From Pseudomonadota bacterium (GTDB taxonomy: Bacteria; Pseudomonadota; Gammaproteobacteria; Xanthomonadales; Xanthomonadaceae), in NCBI GenBank assembly GCA_023438325.1, contig JAEXRB010000205.1, positions 1 to 14,250 on the forward strand: 14,250 bases of DNA, written 5' to 3'. Positions 1-7,395 of this stretch are shown here, one piece after another (position 1 is the stretch's first letter; the number at the start of each line of letters is the position of its first letter). The notes beneath the pieces were generated by a model that was not told the DNA's origin, made no database searches, and saw only the letters and a list, made by a program, of their open reading frames with translations. The position numbers and the translations under genes are program-made.

Positions 1-37
1 GTGCCCCCGACGGGGCGCGTCCGGCTGATGGACCGGC

Positions 38-1657
38 ATGTATCTGGATTTCTACGGCCTGCGCGAAGCGCCCTTCTCGATCACGCCTGATCCGCGCTTC
101 GTGTTTCTCAGCGAGCGTCACCGGGACGCCTTGGCGCATCTGCTCTACGGCATCGGCCAAGGCGGCGGCGGCGGTTTCGTGCAGCTCACCGGCGAAGTGG
201 GCACCGGCAAAACCACGCTGTGCCGCCTCCTGCTGGAGCAACTGCCCGAGAACGTGCGCGTGGCACTGGTACTCAATCCGCGCCTGACACCGCTGGAATT
301 GCTGCAAAGCATCGCGGAAGAGCTGGGCATCGACATCAAGGGCCGGCACGACTCGCTCAAGCGTCTGGTCGATGCGCTCAACACTTATCTGATCGACGCC
401 TATGGCAAAGGCCTGCGCGTGGTGCTGATCGTGGACGAGGCGCAGAACCTTTCCTTCGATGCGCTCGAACAGATCCGCCTGCTCACCAATCTGGAAACCG
501 CCACGCAGAAGCTGTTGCAGATCATCCTGCTCGGCCAGCCCGAGCTGCGCGACATGGTGGCGCAACCCGAGCTGCGCCAACTGGCCCAGCGCATCACCGC
601 GCGCTATCACCTGCAACCGCTCAATGCGGAAGAAACCGAGGCTTACCTGCGCCACCGCCTTGGCGTGGCGGGCAGCGCCCGTTTTCCCCTCACCAAGCTC
701 GCCGTGCGCCGGCTGCATCAACATTCCGGCGGCGTGCCGCGGCTGATCAACACCATCGCCGACCGCACCCTGATGGCGGGATATGCGAAGGAGCAAGCGC
801 AAATTGGCGAACGCCTCGTGGATCGCGCCGCCGCCGAGGTACTGGCTTCACCGCTGCGGCGCTGGAAGCTGCCGCGGCCGGGCTGGCTGGCGCTTGCAAT
901 GCTGTTGCTTGCGGCACTGGCCTTCTGGATGTGGCCGGTACACCGCGAAGGCACTGCGGAAAAACCCTCGGCCCCGATGCCTTCGGCGACGATGCCGCAA
1001 GAAAATGCCGATGCCGCGATGGCGTCGGACACCGTCACCCTGGCGTCGCTCGCCGATGCCGTTCAAGGCACCCAGAACAGCAGCTTCACCCGGCTGCTGG
1101 CATTGTGGAAACTGCGTGCCTCGCAGGCCGATGTGGCCTCGGCACTACGCTGCCCGGCGACAATCTCGCCAGGTGTGTTCTGCCTGCGTGGTAGCGGCAA
1201 CCTTGCCAAGCTGCGCGCCCTCGGAAGGCCCGCCGTGCTGCGCCTGAATGCGGCATCGCGCGACCTTTGGGTGGTGCTGCTGGGTGCAGACGGATCACGT
1301 GTGCGCCTGGGCGTGGATGGCGATACGGTGGACGTGGCGCTGGAGGATTTCGAGCAGCACTGGCTGGGCGAATACTTCGCCGTGTGGCGCGCTCCGGCAT
1401 TCCTTTCCGGCATCACATTGCGACGTGGCGACACCGGCCCCGGCGTGGAATGGCTGCGCCGGCAACTGGTCGAAGGCGGCCATGCCTCGCTCGATCTCAC
1501 CGGCCCTGCGGTGTTCGATGCGCAACTGGAAAACGGCGTGCGCGCCCTGCAGAACGCCACCGGATTGGTTCCCGATGGCATCGTCGGGCAGGAAACGCTG
1601 CTGGCGGTGACCGGCATCGGCAAGGACGGCCCGCGCTTGCGCCGGCGTCTGGACTAA
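38..1657 (+). CDS. exeA: ExeA/GspA-type AAA ATPase with peptidoglycan-binding domain (type II secretion)
   Basis: Inner-membrane ATPase that, with GspB, is known in Aeromonas (ExeA/ExeB) to help assemble the type II secretin through the cell wall. The 539 residues start with the typical family opening MYLDFYGLREAPFSITPDP, which fixes the ATG. A Walker A motif GEVGTGKTT lies at 52-60 and a Walker B motif LIVDEAQ at 130-136. One membrane segment is at about 283-299, followed by a low-complexity stretch. A periplasmic region at about 335-452 looks like a worn C39-peptidase fold, and a peptidoglycan-binding repeat with RRGDTGPGVEWL and PDGIVGQET lies at about 460-525. A run of five glycines (42-46) precedes Walker A and is encoded by GGC-type repeats. 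The gene is followed after 10 bases by gspB. The ribosome binding site is weak. In bases 1-37 one frame ends with TGA at 26-28, possibly an upstream gene, but too short to judge. Confidence 0.93.
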   Translation: MYLDFYGLREAPFSITPDPRFVFLSERHRDALAHLLYGIGQGGGGGFVQLTGEVGTGKTTLCRLLLEQLPENVRVALVLNPRLTPLELLQSIAEELGIDIKGRHDSLKRLVDALNTYLIDAYGKGLRVVLIVDEAQNLSFDALEQIRLLTNLETATQKLLQIILLGQPELRDMVAQPELRQLAQRITARYHLQPLNAEETEAYLRHRLGVAGSARFPLTKLAVRRLHQHSGGVPRLINTIADRTLMAGYAKEQAQIGERLVDRAAAEVLASPLRRWKLPRPGWLALAMLLLAALAFWMWPVHREGTAEKPSAPMPSATMPQENADAAMASDTVTLASLADAVQGTQNSSFTRLLALWKLRASQADVASALRCPATISPGVFCLRGSGNLAKLRALGRPAVLRLNAASRDLWVVLLGADGSRVRLGVDGDTVDVALEDFEQHWLGEYFAVWRAPAFLSGITLRRGDTGPGVEWLRRQLVEGGHASLDLTGPAVFDAQLENGVRALQNATGLVPDGIVGQETLLAVTGIGKDGPRLRRRLD

Positions 1658-1667
1658 AGTTCGCGCC

Positions 1668-2453
1668 ATGTCGCTCATCCTCGAAGCCCTGAAGAAATCC
1701 GAAGCCGAACGCCGTCTGGGGCGTGCGCCAGACCTGCTCACGCCTGCCGCCATGCCCGTGCCGGAGCGGCGTCCGTGGTTGTGGCTGTGGGGCGTGGTGT
1801 TCGGATTGGCGGCGGCGCTGATCGTGGTGCTGGTGTTATGGGCGCGCTCGGCACTGGATGCGCCGACAGCCCGCCCGCCGGCTCCCGCCAGTGCATCCGC
1901 ACCTGCGGCACCCCCACCCGATACCACGATGAGCGCACCGCCACCGGCGCCGGCGCCGGTGTCGCGCACACCTGCAAACGCCATCGCGAACGCACCGTTG
2001 CCGCAGGATCCGGATTTCGCCAGTACCGAGCGCGAATCGGTGCCGGTGCCGGCCCATGCCATTCCGTTGCCCCCCCCCACGCCGCCCGCACCACGCCAGA
2101 ACACGCCTTCGCCACCTGCCCAGGTGCAGCCTGTCGTCACCCGTCCCTTGCCCGCCTCGCTGCCTGCGGCTGCATCCGTGCCTGTGACTGTGCCAGAGCC
2201 TGAACCCGCACCGACACTCGAACCGCTCCAGCATCTGGCTACCTTGCCGGCCTCGCTGCGCGAAGGCCTGCCGCCACTGCGCCTGTCGATGCATGTCTAC
2301 GATCCCGATCCTGCGGCACGCTTCGTGCTGATCGACGGAAAACGCTACCGTCAGGGCGATGCGATCGCGCCGGGCATCCTCGTCGATGCCATCCGCCCGG
2401 ATGGCGTGGCGATAGCGCACGGCCAGCAACGCTTCCTGCTCTCGCGGCCTTGA
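1668..2453 (+). CDS. gspB: GspB-type general secretion pathway protein B
   Basis: Partner of ExeA/GspA in the inner membrane. It is thought to span the periplasm and link the ATPase complex to the type II secretin. The 261 residues begin with MSLILEALKKSEAERR, the characteristic short cytoplasmic N-terminus of this family. A single membrane segment lies at about 38-58, then a long Pro/Ala-rich linker (about 64-185), then a compact C-terminal domain (about 195-261) with LSMHVYDPDPAARFVLIDGK and a final SLR-like strand, typical of GspB. The start is 10 bases after the exeA stop, so the two genes are almost certainly co-transcribed and probably translationally coupled. The linker contains nine C in a row (2070-2078), encoding three prolines by CCC. 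Membrane topology (cytoplasmic N-terminus, periplasmic C-terminus) is inferred from the family. Confidence 0.9.
   Translation: MSLILEALKKSEAERRLGRAPDLLTPAAMPVPERRPWLWLWGVVFGLAAALIVVLVLWARSALDAPTARPPAPASASAPAAPPPDTTMSAPPPAPAPVSRTPANAIANAPLPQDPDFASTERESVPVPAHAIPLPPPTPPAPRQNTPSPPAQVQPVVTRPLPASLPAAASVPVTVPEPEPAPTLEPLQHLATLPASLREGLPPLRLSMHVYDPDPAARFVLIDGKRYRQGDAIAPGILVDAIRPDGVAIAHGQQRFLLSRP
2070..2078. repeat. Nine-base poly-C tract inside gspB
   Basis: Nine consecutive C bases read as three CCC proline codons (residues 135-137) in the gspB linker. A gain or loss of one base would shift the frame before the conserved C-terminal domain. It may be a slippage site or simply a compositional accident in a proline-rich stretch. 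Confidence 0.9.
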
Positions 2454-2456
2454 GGG
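2452..2456 (+). promoter_or_regulatory. Ribosome binding site of the rhomboid gene, overlapping the gspB stop
   Basis: GAGGG begins inside the TGA stop of gspB and is followed by six bases before the ATG at 2463. This supports that start and suggests that translation of the rhomboid is coupled to termination of gspB. Confidence 0.65.
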
Positions 2457-2462
2457 CATCGC

Positions 2463-3131
2463 ATGTTCGTGCACGTTCCTCCCCGCCGCCGCCCTTCACC
2501 GCCCTGGGCCACGCCGCTGCTGGTGGTGGCGTGCATGACGGTGTGGATCTGGCTGGCCACGAGCAGTTCTGCAGCGCGCAGTCATTTCCTGCTGCGCTGG
2601 GGCACGGTGCCGGAAACCCTGCTGGCAGGCGAGGTCAGTTGGGACACGCTGCTCGACGGGCGCGTATTGACACTGTTCACCGCCATCTTCGTGCATGCCG
2701 ACTGGCTGCATCTGGTCGGAAACATGCTGTTCCTCGTCATCTTCGGGATTCCCAGTGAACGCGGCCTGGGGCCTTGGCGATTGCTGGTGCTGTTTCTGGT
2801 CTGCGGCGCACTGGCCAACCTGGCCGCAGCGATTTCGTTGCAGCACACCCACGCCGTGGTGATCGTGGGCGCCAGCGGTGCGATTTCCGGCGTGATCGGT
2901 GCGTATCTGGCGTTGTTCCCGCGTGCACATCTTGGCTTCGTGGTGCCGCTCGGCCTGTTTCTGGAGTTCGTGCGCACGCCGGCCTCGCTGTTGATCGCGA
3001 TCTGGGCGCTGCTGCAACTGGTTTTCACCTTCGGCGCGGTGGCGTGGTGGGCGCATCTGACCGGTTTCGCCATCGGCGTGGTCTCGGCATTGCTGTGGCG
3101 GCCGGCAGTGGCGCGGCGGCTGCGACGCTAA
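2463..3131 (+). CDS. Rhomboid-family intramembrane serine protease
   Basis: Polytopic membrane protease expected to cut transmembrane segments of other membrane proteins within the lipid bilayer. The 222 residues carry the rhomboid signature in order: HADWLHLVGN at 78-87 (H83 and N87 match the oxyanion-hole His/Asn of GlpG), the nucleophile motif GASG at 136-139 with S138, and the catalytic base H198 in WWAHLTGF. The usual sequence after that His is GG; here it is TG. About six hydrophobic segments are visible, which fits the minimal bacterial rhomboid core. The start follows gspB by nine bases with a good ribosome binding site, so the gene belongs to the exeA-gspB unit. It resembles the ordinary bacterial rhomboid type more than rhombosortase, but I cannot separate these by eye with certainty. 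Its substrates are unknown. The stop overlaps that of the convergent gene at 3128. Confidence 0.93.
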   Translation: MFVHVPPRRRPSPPWATPLLVVACMTVWIWLATSSSAARSHFLLRWGTVPETLLAGEVSWDTLLDGRVLTLFTAIFVHADWLHLVGNMLFLVIFGIPSERGLGPWRLLVLFLVCGALANLAAAISLQHTHAVVIVGASGAISGVIGAYLALFPRAHLGFVVPLGLFLEFVRTPASLLIAIWALLQLVFTFGAVAWWAHLTGFAIGVVSALLWRPAVARRLRR

Positions 3132-5113
3132 ACCGGCCCGTCCTCGCGCAGAAACCGGATCAGGATCTCGCGCCGCCCCGATTTGTCATGACGCGCGGTT
3201 TCGATGGTGCCGGCATTGTCCTCGATGGTGTGCTGGATCCACGCCAGTGCCAGCCGCAAGGTGACGTCGCCGCTCTGCTTCCCCAGCGCGATGTCTTGCC
3301 AATCCGGGAGGCGCGCCGCGCCGGCATCCAGTCCGATCCGAACCTCGTTGTCATGGCGCTCCAGGATGAGAACAAGCCGGCTGCGGGCGGGGTTGAGATA
3401 GAGCAGGATGTCGATCAATTCGCGCAACGCGACCAGACAGCGGATGCGCTCCACCCGCACCGGTGCGCTCGCTGTCTGGCACTGCAACGCCACATGCTGA
3501 TCTCGATGCAAGGCACGTGGCACGGCTTCATCCACCAACCCGCGCAACATCGGCACCAGATCGACGCACTCGGCTGGCCGCGGCACGTCAACGCCGACTT
3601 CGTGATCGGCACTTTCCAGCATTTGCTCGGTTACCCAAATCAGATTGGCGGCATGCTGGGCGATGGTGGCATGGCTGCGCCGCAGGATATCGGGCTTTTC
3701 CTCGACCAATGCGCGTTCGGCCAGTGCGCGGGTTTCCAGCAGCGGGCCACGCAGGTCGTCACTGGCCAATCGCAGGAAGCGGCGCTGGCGCATGGCGAAG
3801 GTTTCGGTGCGCTGGCGCTCTTGATGGGCTTGCTCCAGCGCAGCGGAAAGCCTCCGGTTGTGTTCCTTCAATTGCACGGTCGCGCCATGCCGCCTGCGAT
3901 TGCGATACCACAACCCCAGCACACTGCCCAGGGCGAGCAACACCAGTGCCGCCAACAGCCACAGGCCATGCTGCTGGCGTTTGAGCTGGTCTTCGTTGCG
4001 GGCCTCGATGTCGCGCAGACGCTCGATCTCACGCTGTTGCTGCTGGTGTCCGTATCGGGCCGATAGCACCCTGGCGCGGGCCAGGTCGGCATCGCGACGC
4101 TGTGCTTGTTCCAGTGTTCTGGCCTGTTGCAGAAAGACCAGCGCCTGCTCCGGAAGGCCCTGCATCTGGCGCAGCTCCGAGAATGCCTCCAGAAGACGGA
4201 TGCTGCGATCCCGGTCCTCCTGCGCCCGGCTCACGGCCAATGCCTGATGCAATGAGGCCTCGGCCCGTGCCAGCAGCGCCTTGCGCTCGGCCTTGGGAAT
4301 GTCCGCCTCCTGCAATCGCGTCATCAGCACCTGTGCGTGCGCCGCCTGCGCGGCCAGCACGCCGATTTGATGATCCTGCGTGCGCGCCAGGGCTTCGGCG
4401 ATCCGTACCTGTTCCAATGCGGCCGTGTGCTGGCCAAGCCGTGCCAGTACCCGGCCGAGGTTGGCGCGCGCCACGCTCTCGCCATGTGGATCAGGTGTCT
4501 CGGCATAGGCTTCCAGCGCCTGTTCCAGCGCTTGACGTGCCGCCTCCAGATCACCTTGGGCATCGGCCAGTTCCGCCATGCTGGCGTAGATCGTGCCCAC
4601 GCCGCGCCCGATGCCGTGGCGCCGCTTGATCGCCAGCGCCTCCTCCAGATAATGCCGCGCGCCATCACTGTCACCCAAGGAACTCAGGGCACCGCCGATG
4701 TTGCTGGTGACGGCACTGGTGCCGGCCGGATCGTCGAGGGCTTCATACAGCACCAGAGCGCGGTGATGTGCCTCGATGGCTTCGCCATATGCGCCGGCCT
4801 GATTCAGCGCGACGCCCAGCGTGCCAAGTCGCCGCGCCAGACGCCGCTCATCCTTGCCATCGTCATCCTGCACTGCCGTCTGGAGCGTGGAGATGGCTTC
4901 GTGGAATCGTCCGGCCGAGATCTGTCGCCGCGCCGCGATCAGCGCCGCATCTTCATCATGCGATGCCGAGGTGGCCGGCGCAGGCCAGGCATGTTCATCC
5001 TGCTGCGCGAAGGCCGCCATGCCGCACGCCAACAGCACGCAGGCCAGAAGCAGGCCCGCCCTGCCCTCACGCAAGACACGCGATACTCTCCGCCAAGTGC
5101 GCCCCCGTTTCAT
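3128..5113 (-). CDS. TPR-repeat membrane protein with degenerate histidine-kinase-like C-terminus
   Basis: Looks like a member of the TPR-containing sensor kinase group that has lost catalysis. The 661 residues start with a basic n-region and a hydrophobic stretch (LLLACVLLACGMAAFA, 21-36), which fits a signal peptide cut before QQDE. Cysteines inside LLAC could alternatively act as a weak lipobox. About six TPR-like helical pairs fill 57-340 and should be periplasmic. A short coiled coil, one membrane segment (about 384-403) and another coiled coil (about 410-440) lead to an H-box-like FLRLASDDLRGPL at 446-458. Here Asp452 replaces the phospho-accepting His. The following ATPase-like region (about 555-657) lacks a recognisable N-box and glycine-rich boxes. 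The start is firm because an in-frame TGA lies two codons upstream, and GGGGTGAGG precedes the ATG. No response regulator is adjacent. A sensing or scaffold role is inference. Confidence 0.82.
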   Translation of the reverse strand: MKRGRTWRRVSRVLREGRAGLLLACVLLACGMAAFAQQDEHAWPAPATSASHDEDAALIAARRQISAGRFHEAISTLQTAVQDDDGKDERRLARRLGTLGVALNQAGAYGEAIEAHHRALVLYEALDDPAGTSAVTSNIGGALSSLGDSDGARHYLEEALAIKRRHGIGRGVGTIYASMAELADAQGDLEAARQALEQALEAYAETPDPHGESVARANLGRVLARLGQHTAALEQVRIAEALARTQDHQIGVLAAQAAHAQVLMTRLQEADIPKAERKALLARAEASLHQALAVSRAQEDRDRSIRLLEAFSELRQMQGLPEQALVFLQQARTLEQAQRRDADLARARVLSARYGHQQQQREIERLRDIEARNEDQLKRQQHGLWLLAALVLLALGSVLGLWYRNRRRHGATVQLKEHNRRLSAALEQAHQERQRTETFAMRQRRFLRLASDDLRGPLLETRALAERALVEEKPDILRRSHATIAQHAANLIWVTEQMLESADHEVGVDVPRPAECVDLVPMLRGLVDEAVPRALHRDQHVALQCQTASAPVRVERIRCLVALRELIDILLYLNPARSRLVLILERHDNEVRIGLDAGAARLPDWQDIALGKQSGDVTLRLALAWIQHTIEDNAGTIETARHDKSGRREILIRFLREDGPV

Positions 5114-5281
5114 GCCTCACCCCGTGTGCATGATCCAATCCGCAGCGAACAACTTGGCACATTCCGATGCCACCTTTCACTCGCGACAACGCTTCCTGCA
5201 TGCCGTCCTGACGCCAAGAGTGCACCATTGCAGCCGCCACGGAAAGCACCGGCGCCAGTACGCCCATCAACAGCGGCGGGC

Positions 5282-6454
5282 TTACATCAGCGCCCGCATC
5301 GCCGCACTCAATCCATCAGGCGTCATCGTGAACATCCGATCTTCCACCAGCGCACGCACAAGTTGCGTGGAGGCGGTGTAGCGCCACTGCGCAGGTGCGT
5401 TCGGATTGACCCAGACCAGCTTGCGGAAATGCTCGCGGATACGCTGGAACCAGACCTCGCCCGGCTCCTCGTTCCAATATTCCACACTGCCGCCGGCATG
5501 GGTGATTTCGTAAGGCCCCATCGCCGCATCGCCGACGAACACGACCTTGTAATCGGGGTTGTAGCGCCGCAGTAGCTCGGTGACGGAAAGGCGCGAGCTG
5601 CGGCGGCGCTGGTTGTCCGTCCACACGTGGTCGTAGACGAAGTTGTGGAAGTAGAAATGTTCCAGCCGCTTGAACTCGGCCTTGGCGGCTCCGAACAACG
5701 CCTCGCACGCGGCGACGTGATCGTCCATCGAGCCGCCGATGTCGAGAAACAACAGCACTTTGACCGCGTTGTGCCGCTCCGGCCGCAGCTTCACATCCAG
5801 CAAGCCACCCTCGCGTGCGGTGGCGGCGATGGTGCCCGGCAAGTCCAGCTCCATTTGCGCGCCTTCGCGGGCGAAACGCCGCAGCCGGCGCAGCGCCGTC
5901 TTGAAGTTGCGCGGCGACAGCTCCGCATCGCCATCCAGATTGCGGTACTCGCGCTTCTCCCACACCTTGGCCGCCATGCGCCCACCGCCATGCGGCCCGA
6001 CGCGGATGCCGCCGGGATGATGGCCACCGGAGCCGAACGGGCTGGTGCCGTTGGTGCCGATCCAGCGATTGCCGCCTTCATGACGCTCCTTCTGCTCCGC
6101 CAAACGCTCGCGGAAACGCCGCATCAGTTCTTCCAGCCCGCCGAGTTGCTCGATTCTGGCCTTTTCCTCGTCGCTGAAAAGCCGCTCGAACTCGCGCCTG
6201 AGCCAGTCCTCGGGAATCGCCGCGAACGCCTCGTCCGGCATACGGGCCAGCCCTTGCCAGAACGTCCCGAATGCACGATCGAAACGATCGAAATGGCGCT
6301 CGTCCTTGACCAGAACCGCCCGCGCCAACGCATGGAACTGCTCGATGTCGGCAAAGGCCAGATCGGCCTCCAGCGCAGCCAGAAGATCCAGCCATTCGCG
6401 CAGCGTGACCGGGACTTTTTCGGCCCTCAACGCCTCGAACAAACCCAGCAACAT
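5282..6454 (-). CDS. CoxE-type VWA domain protein, partner of MoxR ATPase
   Basis: Cytoplasmic von Willebrand factor A protein of the CoxE-like type. These proteins usually act with a MoxR AAA+ ATPase in maturation or remodelling of target proteins; the target here is unknown. The 390 residues have a helical N-terminal half rich in charged residues, a Gly/His-rich linker (about 127-160, with WIGTNGTSPFGSGG), then the VWA domain (about 228-375). The metal-site motif is FLDIGGSMDD at 236-245: D238 and S242 fit the DxSxS pattern but the first Ser is Gly240. A second acidic site is seen in VFVGDAAMGPYE (D309). There is no signal peptide. The ATG is nine bases after the stop of the MoxR gene, with only a weak ribosome binding site, so the two are co-transcribed and probably coupled. 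The pairing resembles the PA2707/PA2706 type of MoxR-VWA pair, which I recall but could not check. Confidence 0.88.
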   Translation of the reverse strand: MLLGLFEALRAEKVPVTLREWLDLLAALEADLAFADIEQFHALARAVLVKDERHFDRFDRAFGTFWQGLARMPDEAFAAIPEDWLRREFERLFSDEEKARIEQLGGLEELMRRFRERLAEQKERHEGGNRWIGTNGTSPFGSGGHHPGGIRVGPHGGGRMAAKVWEKREYRNLDGDAELSPRNFKTALRRLRRFAREGAQMELDLPGTIAATAREGGLLDVKLRPERHNAVKVLLFLDIGGSMDDHVAACEALFGAAKAEFKRLEHFYFHNFVYDHVWTDNQRRRSSRLSVTELLRRYNPDYKVVFVGDAAMGPYEITHAGGSVEYWNEEPGEVWFQRIREHFRKLVWVNPNAPAQWRYTASTQLVRALVEDRMFTMTPDGLSAAMRALM

Positions 6455-6463
6455 CGCAGCAAC

Positions 6464-7321
6464 TCAGCGCGTCTGCCGGCGGTGCATGAACGCCAGGCGC
6501 TCAAGCAACTGCACATCGTGTTCGTTCTTGATCAGCGCGCCGTACAGCGGCGGAATCGCCTTGGCCGGATCGGCGTTGTGCAGCGCCTCAAGCGGGATGC
6601 GATCGGAAAGCAGCAGCTTGAGCCAGTCGATCAACTCGGAGGTGGATGGCTTCTTCTTCAAGCCCGGCACTTCGCGCAGCTCGAAAAACATATCCAGCGC
6701 GCGCTGCACCAGCGCGTTTTCGATGCCAGGGTAGTGCACCGCGACGATCTGCTCGATGGTGGCGCGATCCGGGAACGCGATGTAGTGGAAAAAGCAGCGC
6801 CGCAGGAATGCATCGGGCAACTCCTTCTCGTTGTTGGAAGTGATGACGATGATCGGGCGATGCTTGGCGCGGATGGTGTCGCCGGTCTCGTAGACGTGGA
6901 ATTCCATCCGATCCAGTTCCTGCAGCAGATCGTTGGGGAACTCGATGTCGGCCTTGTCGATTTCATCGATCAACAGCACCGCGCGCTGCTCGCACTCGAA
7001 CGCCTCCCACACCTTGCCGCGCCGGATGTAGTGGCGCACGTCCTCAACGCGCGGATCGCCCAGTTGCGAATCACGCAGGCGGCTCACCGCATCGTATTCG
7101 TACAAGCCTTGCTGTGCCTTGGTGGTGGATTTCACATGCCAGGCGAACAGCGGCGCACCGATGCCACGCGCCACTTCCTCGGCCAGCAAGGTCTTGCCGG
7201 TGCCCGGCTCGCCCTTCACCAGCAGCGGGCGCTGCAACGTGATCGCGGCGTTGACGGCCAGCTTCAATGCGTCGGTGGCGACGTAGCGGTCGGTGCCTTG
7301 GAATCGATGAGACTCGGACAT
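6464..7321 (-). CDS. MoxR-family AAA+ ATPase
   Basis: ATP-driven chaperone-like ATPase that normally works with a VWA protein, here the next gene downstream. The 285 residues show Walker A GEPGTGKT at 37-44, Walker B LLIDEID at 116-122, sensor 1 TSNN at 161-164, and an arginine-finger candidate in FLRRCFF (R174/R175), all in the order and spacing of MoxR proteins. The N-terminus is short, and the lid region (about 215-285) ends with the family-like ALIKNEHDVQLLERL. The ATG at 7321 has GGAA six bases upstream. Directly ahead of that lies the icd terminator hairpin, leaving little room for a separate promoter. The gene is followed nine bases later by the VWA gene. Catalytic residues are complete, so the protein should be an active ATPase. 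The substrate is not evident from neighbours. Confidence 0.93.
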   Translation of the reverse strand: MSESHRFQGTDRYVATDALKLAVNAAITLQRPLLVKGEPGTGKTLLAEEVARGIGAPLFAWHVKSTTKAQQGLYEYDAVSRLRDSQLGDPRVEDVRHYIRRGKVWEAFECEQRAVLLIDEIDKADIEFPNDLLQELDRMEFHVYETGDTIRAKHRPIIVITSNNEKELPDAFLRRCFFHYIAFPDRATIEQIVAVHYPGIENALVQRALDMFFELREVPGLKKKPSTSELIDWLKLLLSDRIPLEALHNADPAKAIPPLYGALIKNEHDVQLLERLAFMHRRQTR

Positions 7322-7334
7322 GATTCATTCCAGT

Positions 7335-7371
7335 AAAAACGAAACGGGCATCGCCACAAGACGATGCCCGT
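7335..7371 (-). terminator. Rho-independent terminator of icd
   Basis: A perfect 10-bp inverted repeat (ACGGGCATCG at 7344-7353 against CGATGCCCGT at 7362-7371) encloses an 8-base loop. Read on the minus strand, the stem is followed by TTCGTTTTTAC, a T-rich tract, so it faces icd transcription. On the plus strand no T-run follows. The tract ends just before the ribosome binding site of the MoxR gene. Confidence 0.8.
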
Positions 7372-7377
7372 CAGCGT

Positions 7378-7391
7378 GACGCAAGAGCGTC
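7378..7391 (-). other. Small hairpin just after the icd stop
   Basis: GACGC and GCGTC form a perfect 5-bp stem around a 4-base loop, four bases past the icd stop codon and upstream of the stronger terminator hairpin. It has no T-tract of its own. It may protect the 3' end or be chance. Confidence 0.45.
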
Positions 7392-7395
7392 TCGA

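Noticed and set aside
2774..4066. Plus-strand open frame (430 codons) crossing from the rhomboid into the antisense of the TPR gene
   Set aside because: It overlaps two genes with real family signatures in other frames and has no recognisable domain.
5067..5270. A 67-codon minus-strand frame between the VWA gene and the TPR gene, starting with a hydrophobic stretch
   Set aside because: It has no ribosome binding site, overlaps the start of the TPR gene by 47 bases and resembles no family I know. It remains possible but is not supported.
5627..7336. Long plus-strand open frame (569 codons) opposite the VWA and MoxR genes
   Set aside because: It spans two conserved minus-strand genes and their junction. 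Its composition is that of an antisense shadow and it has no motif.
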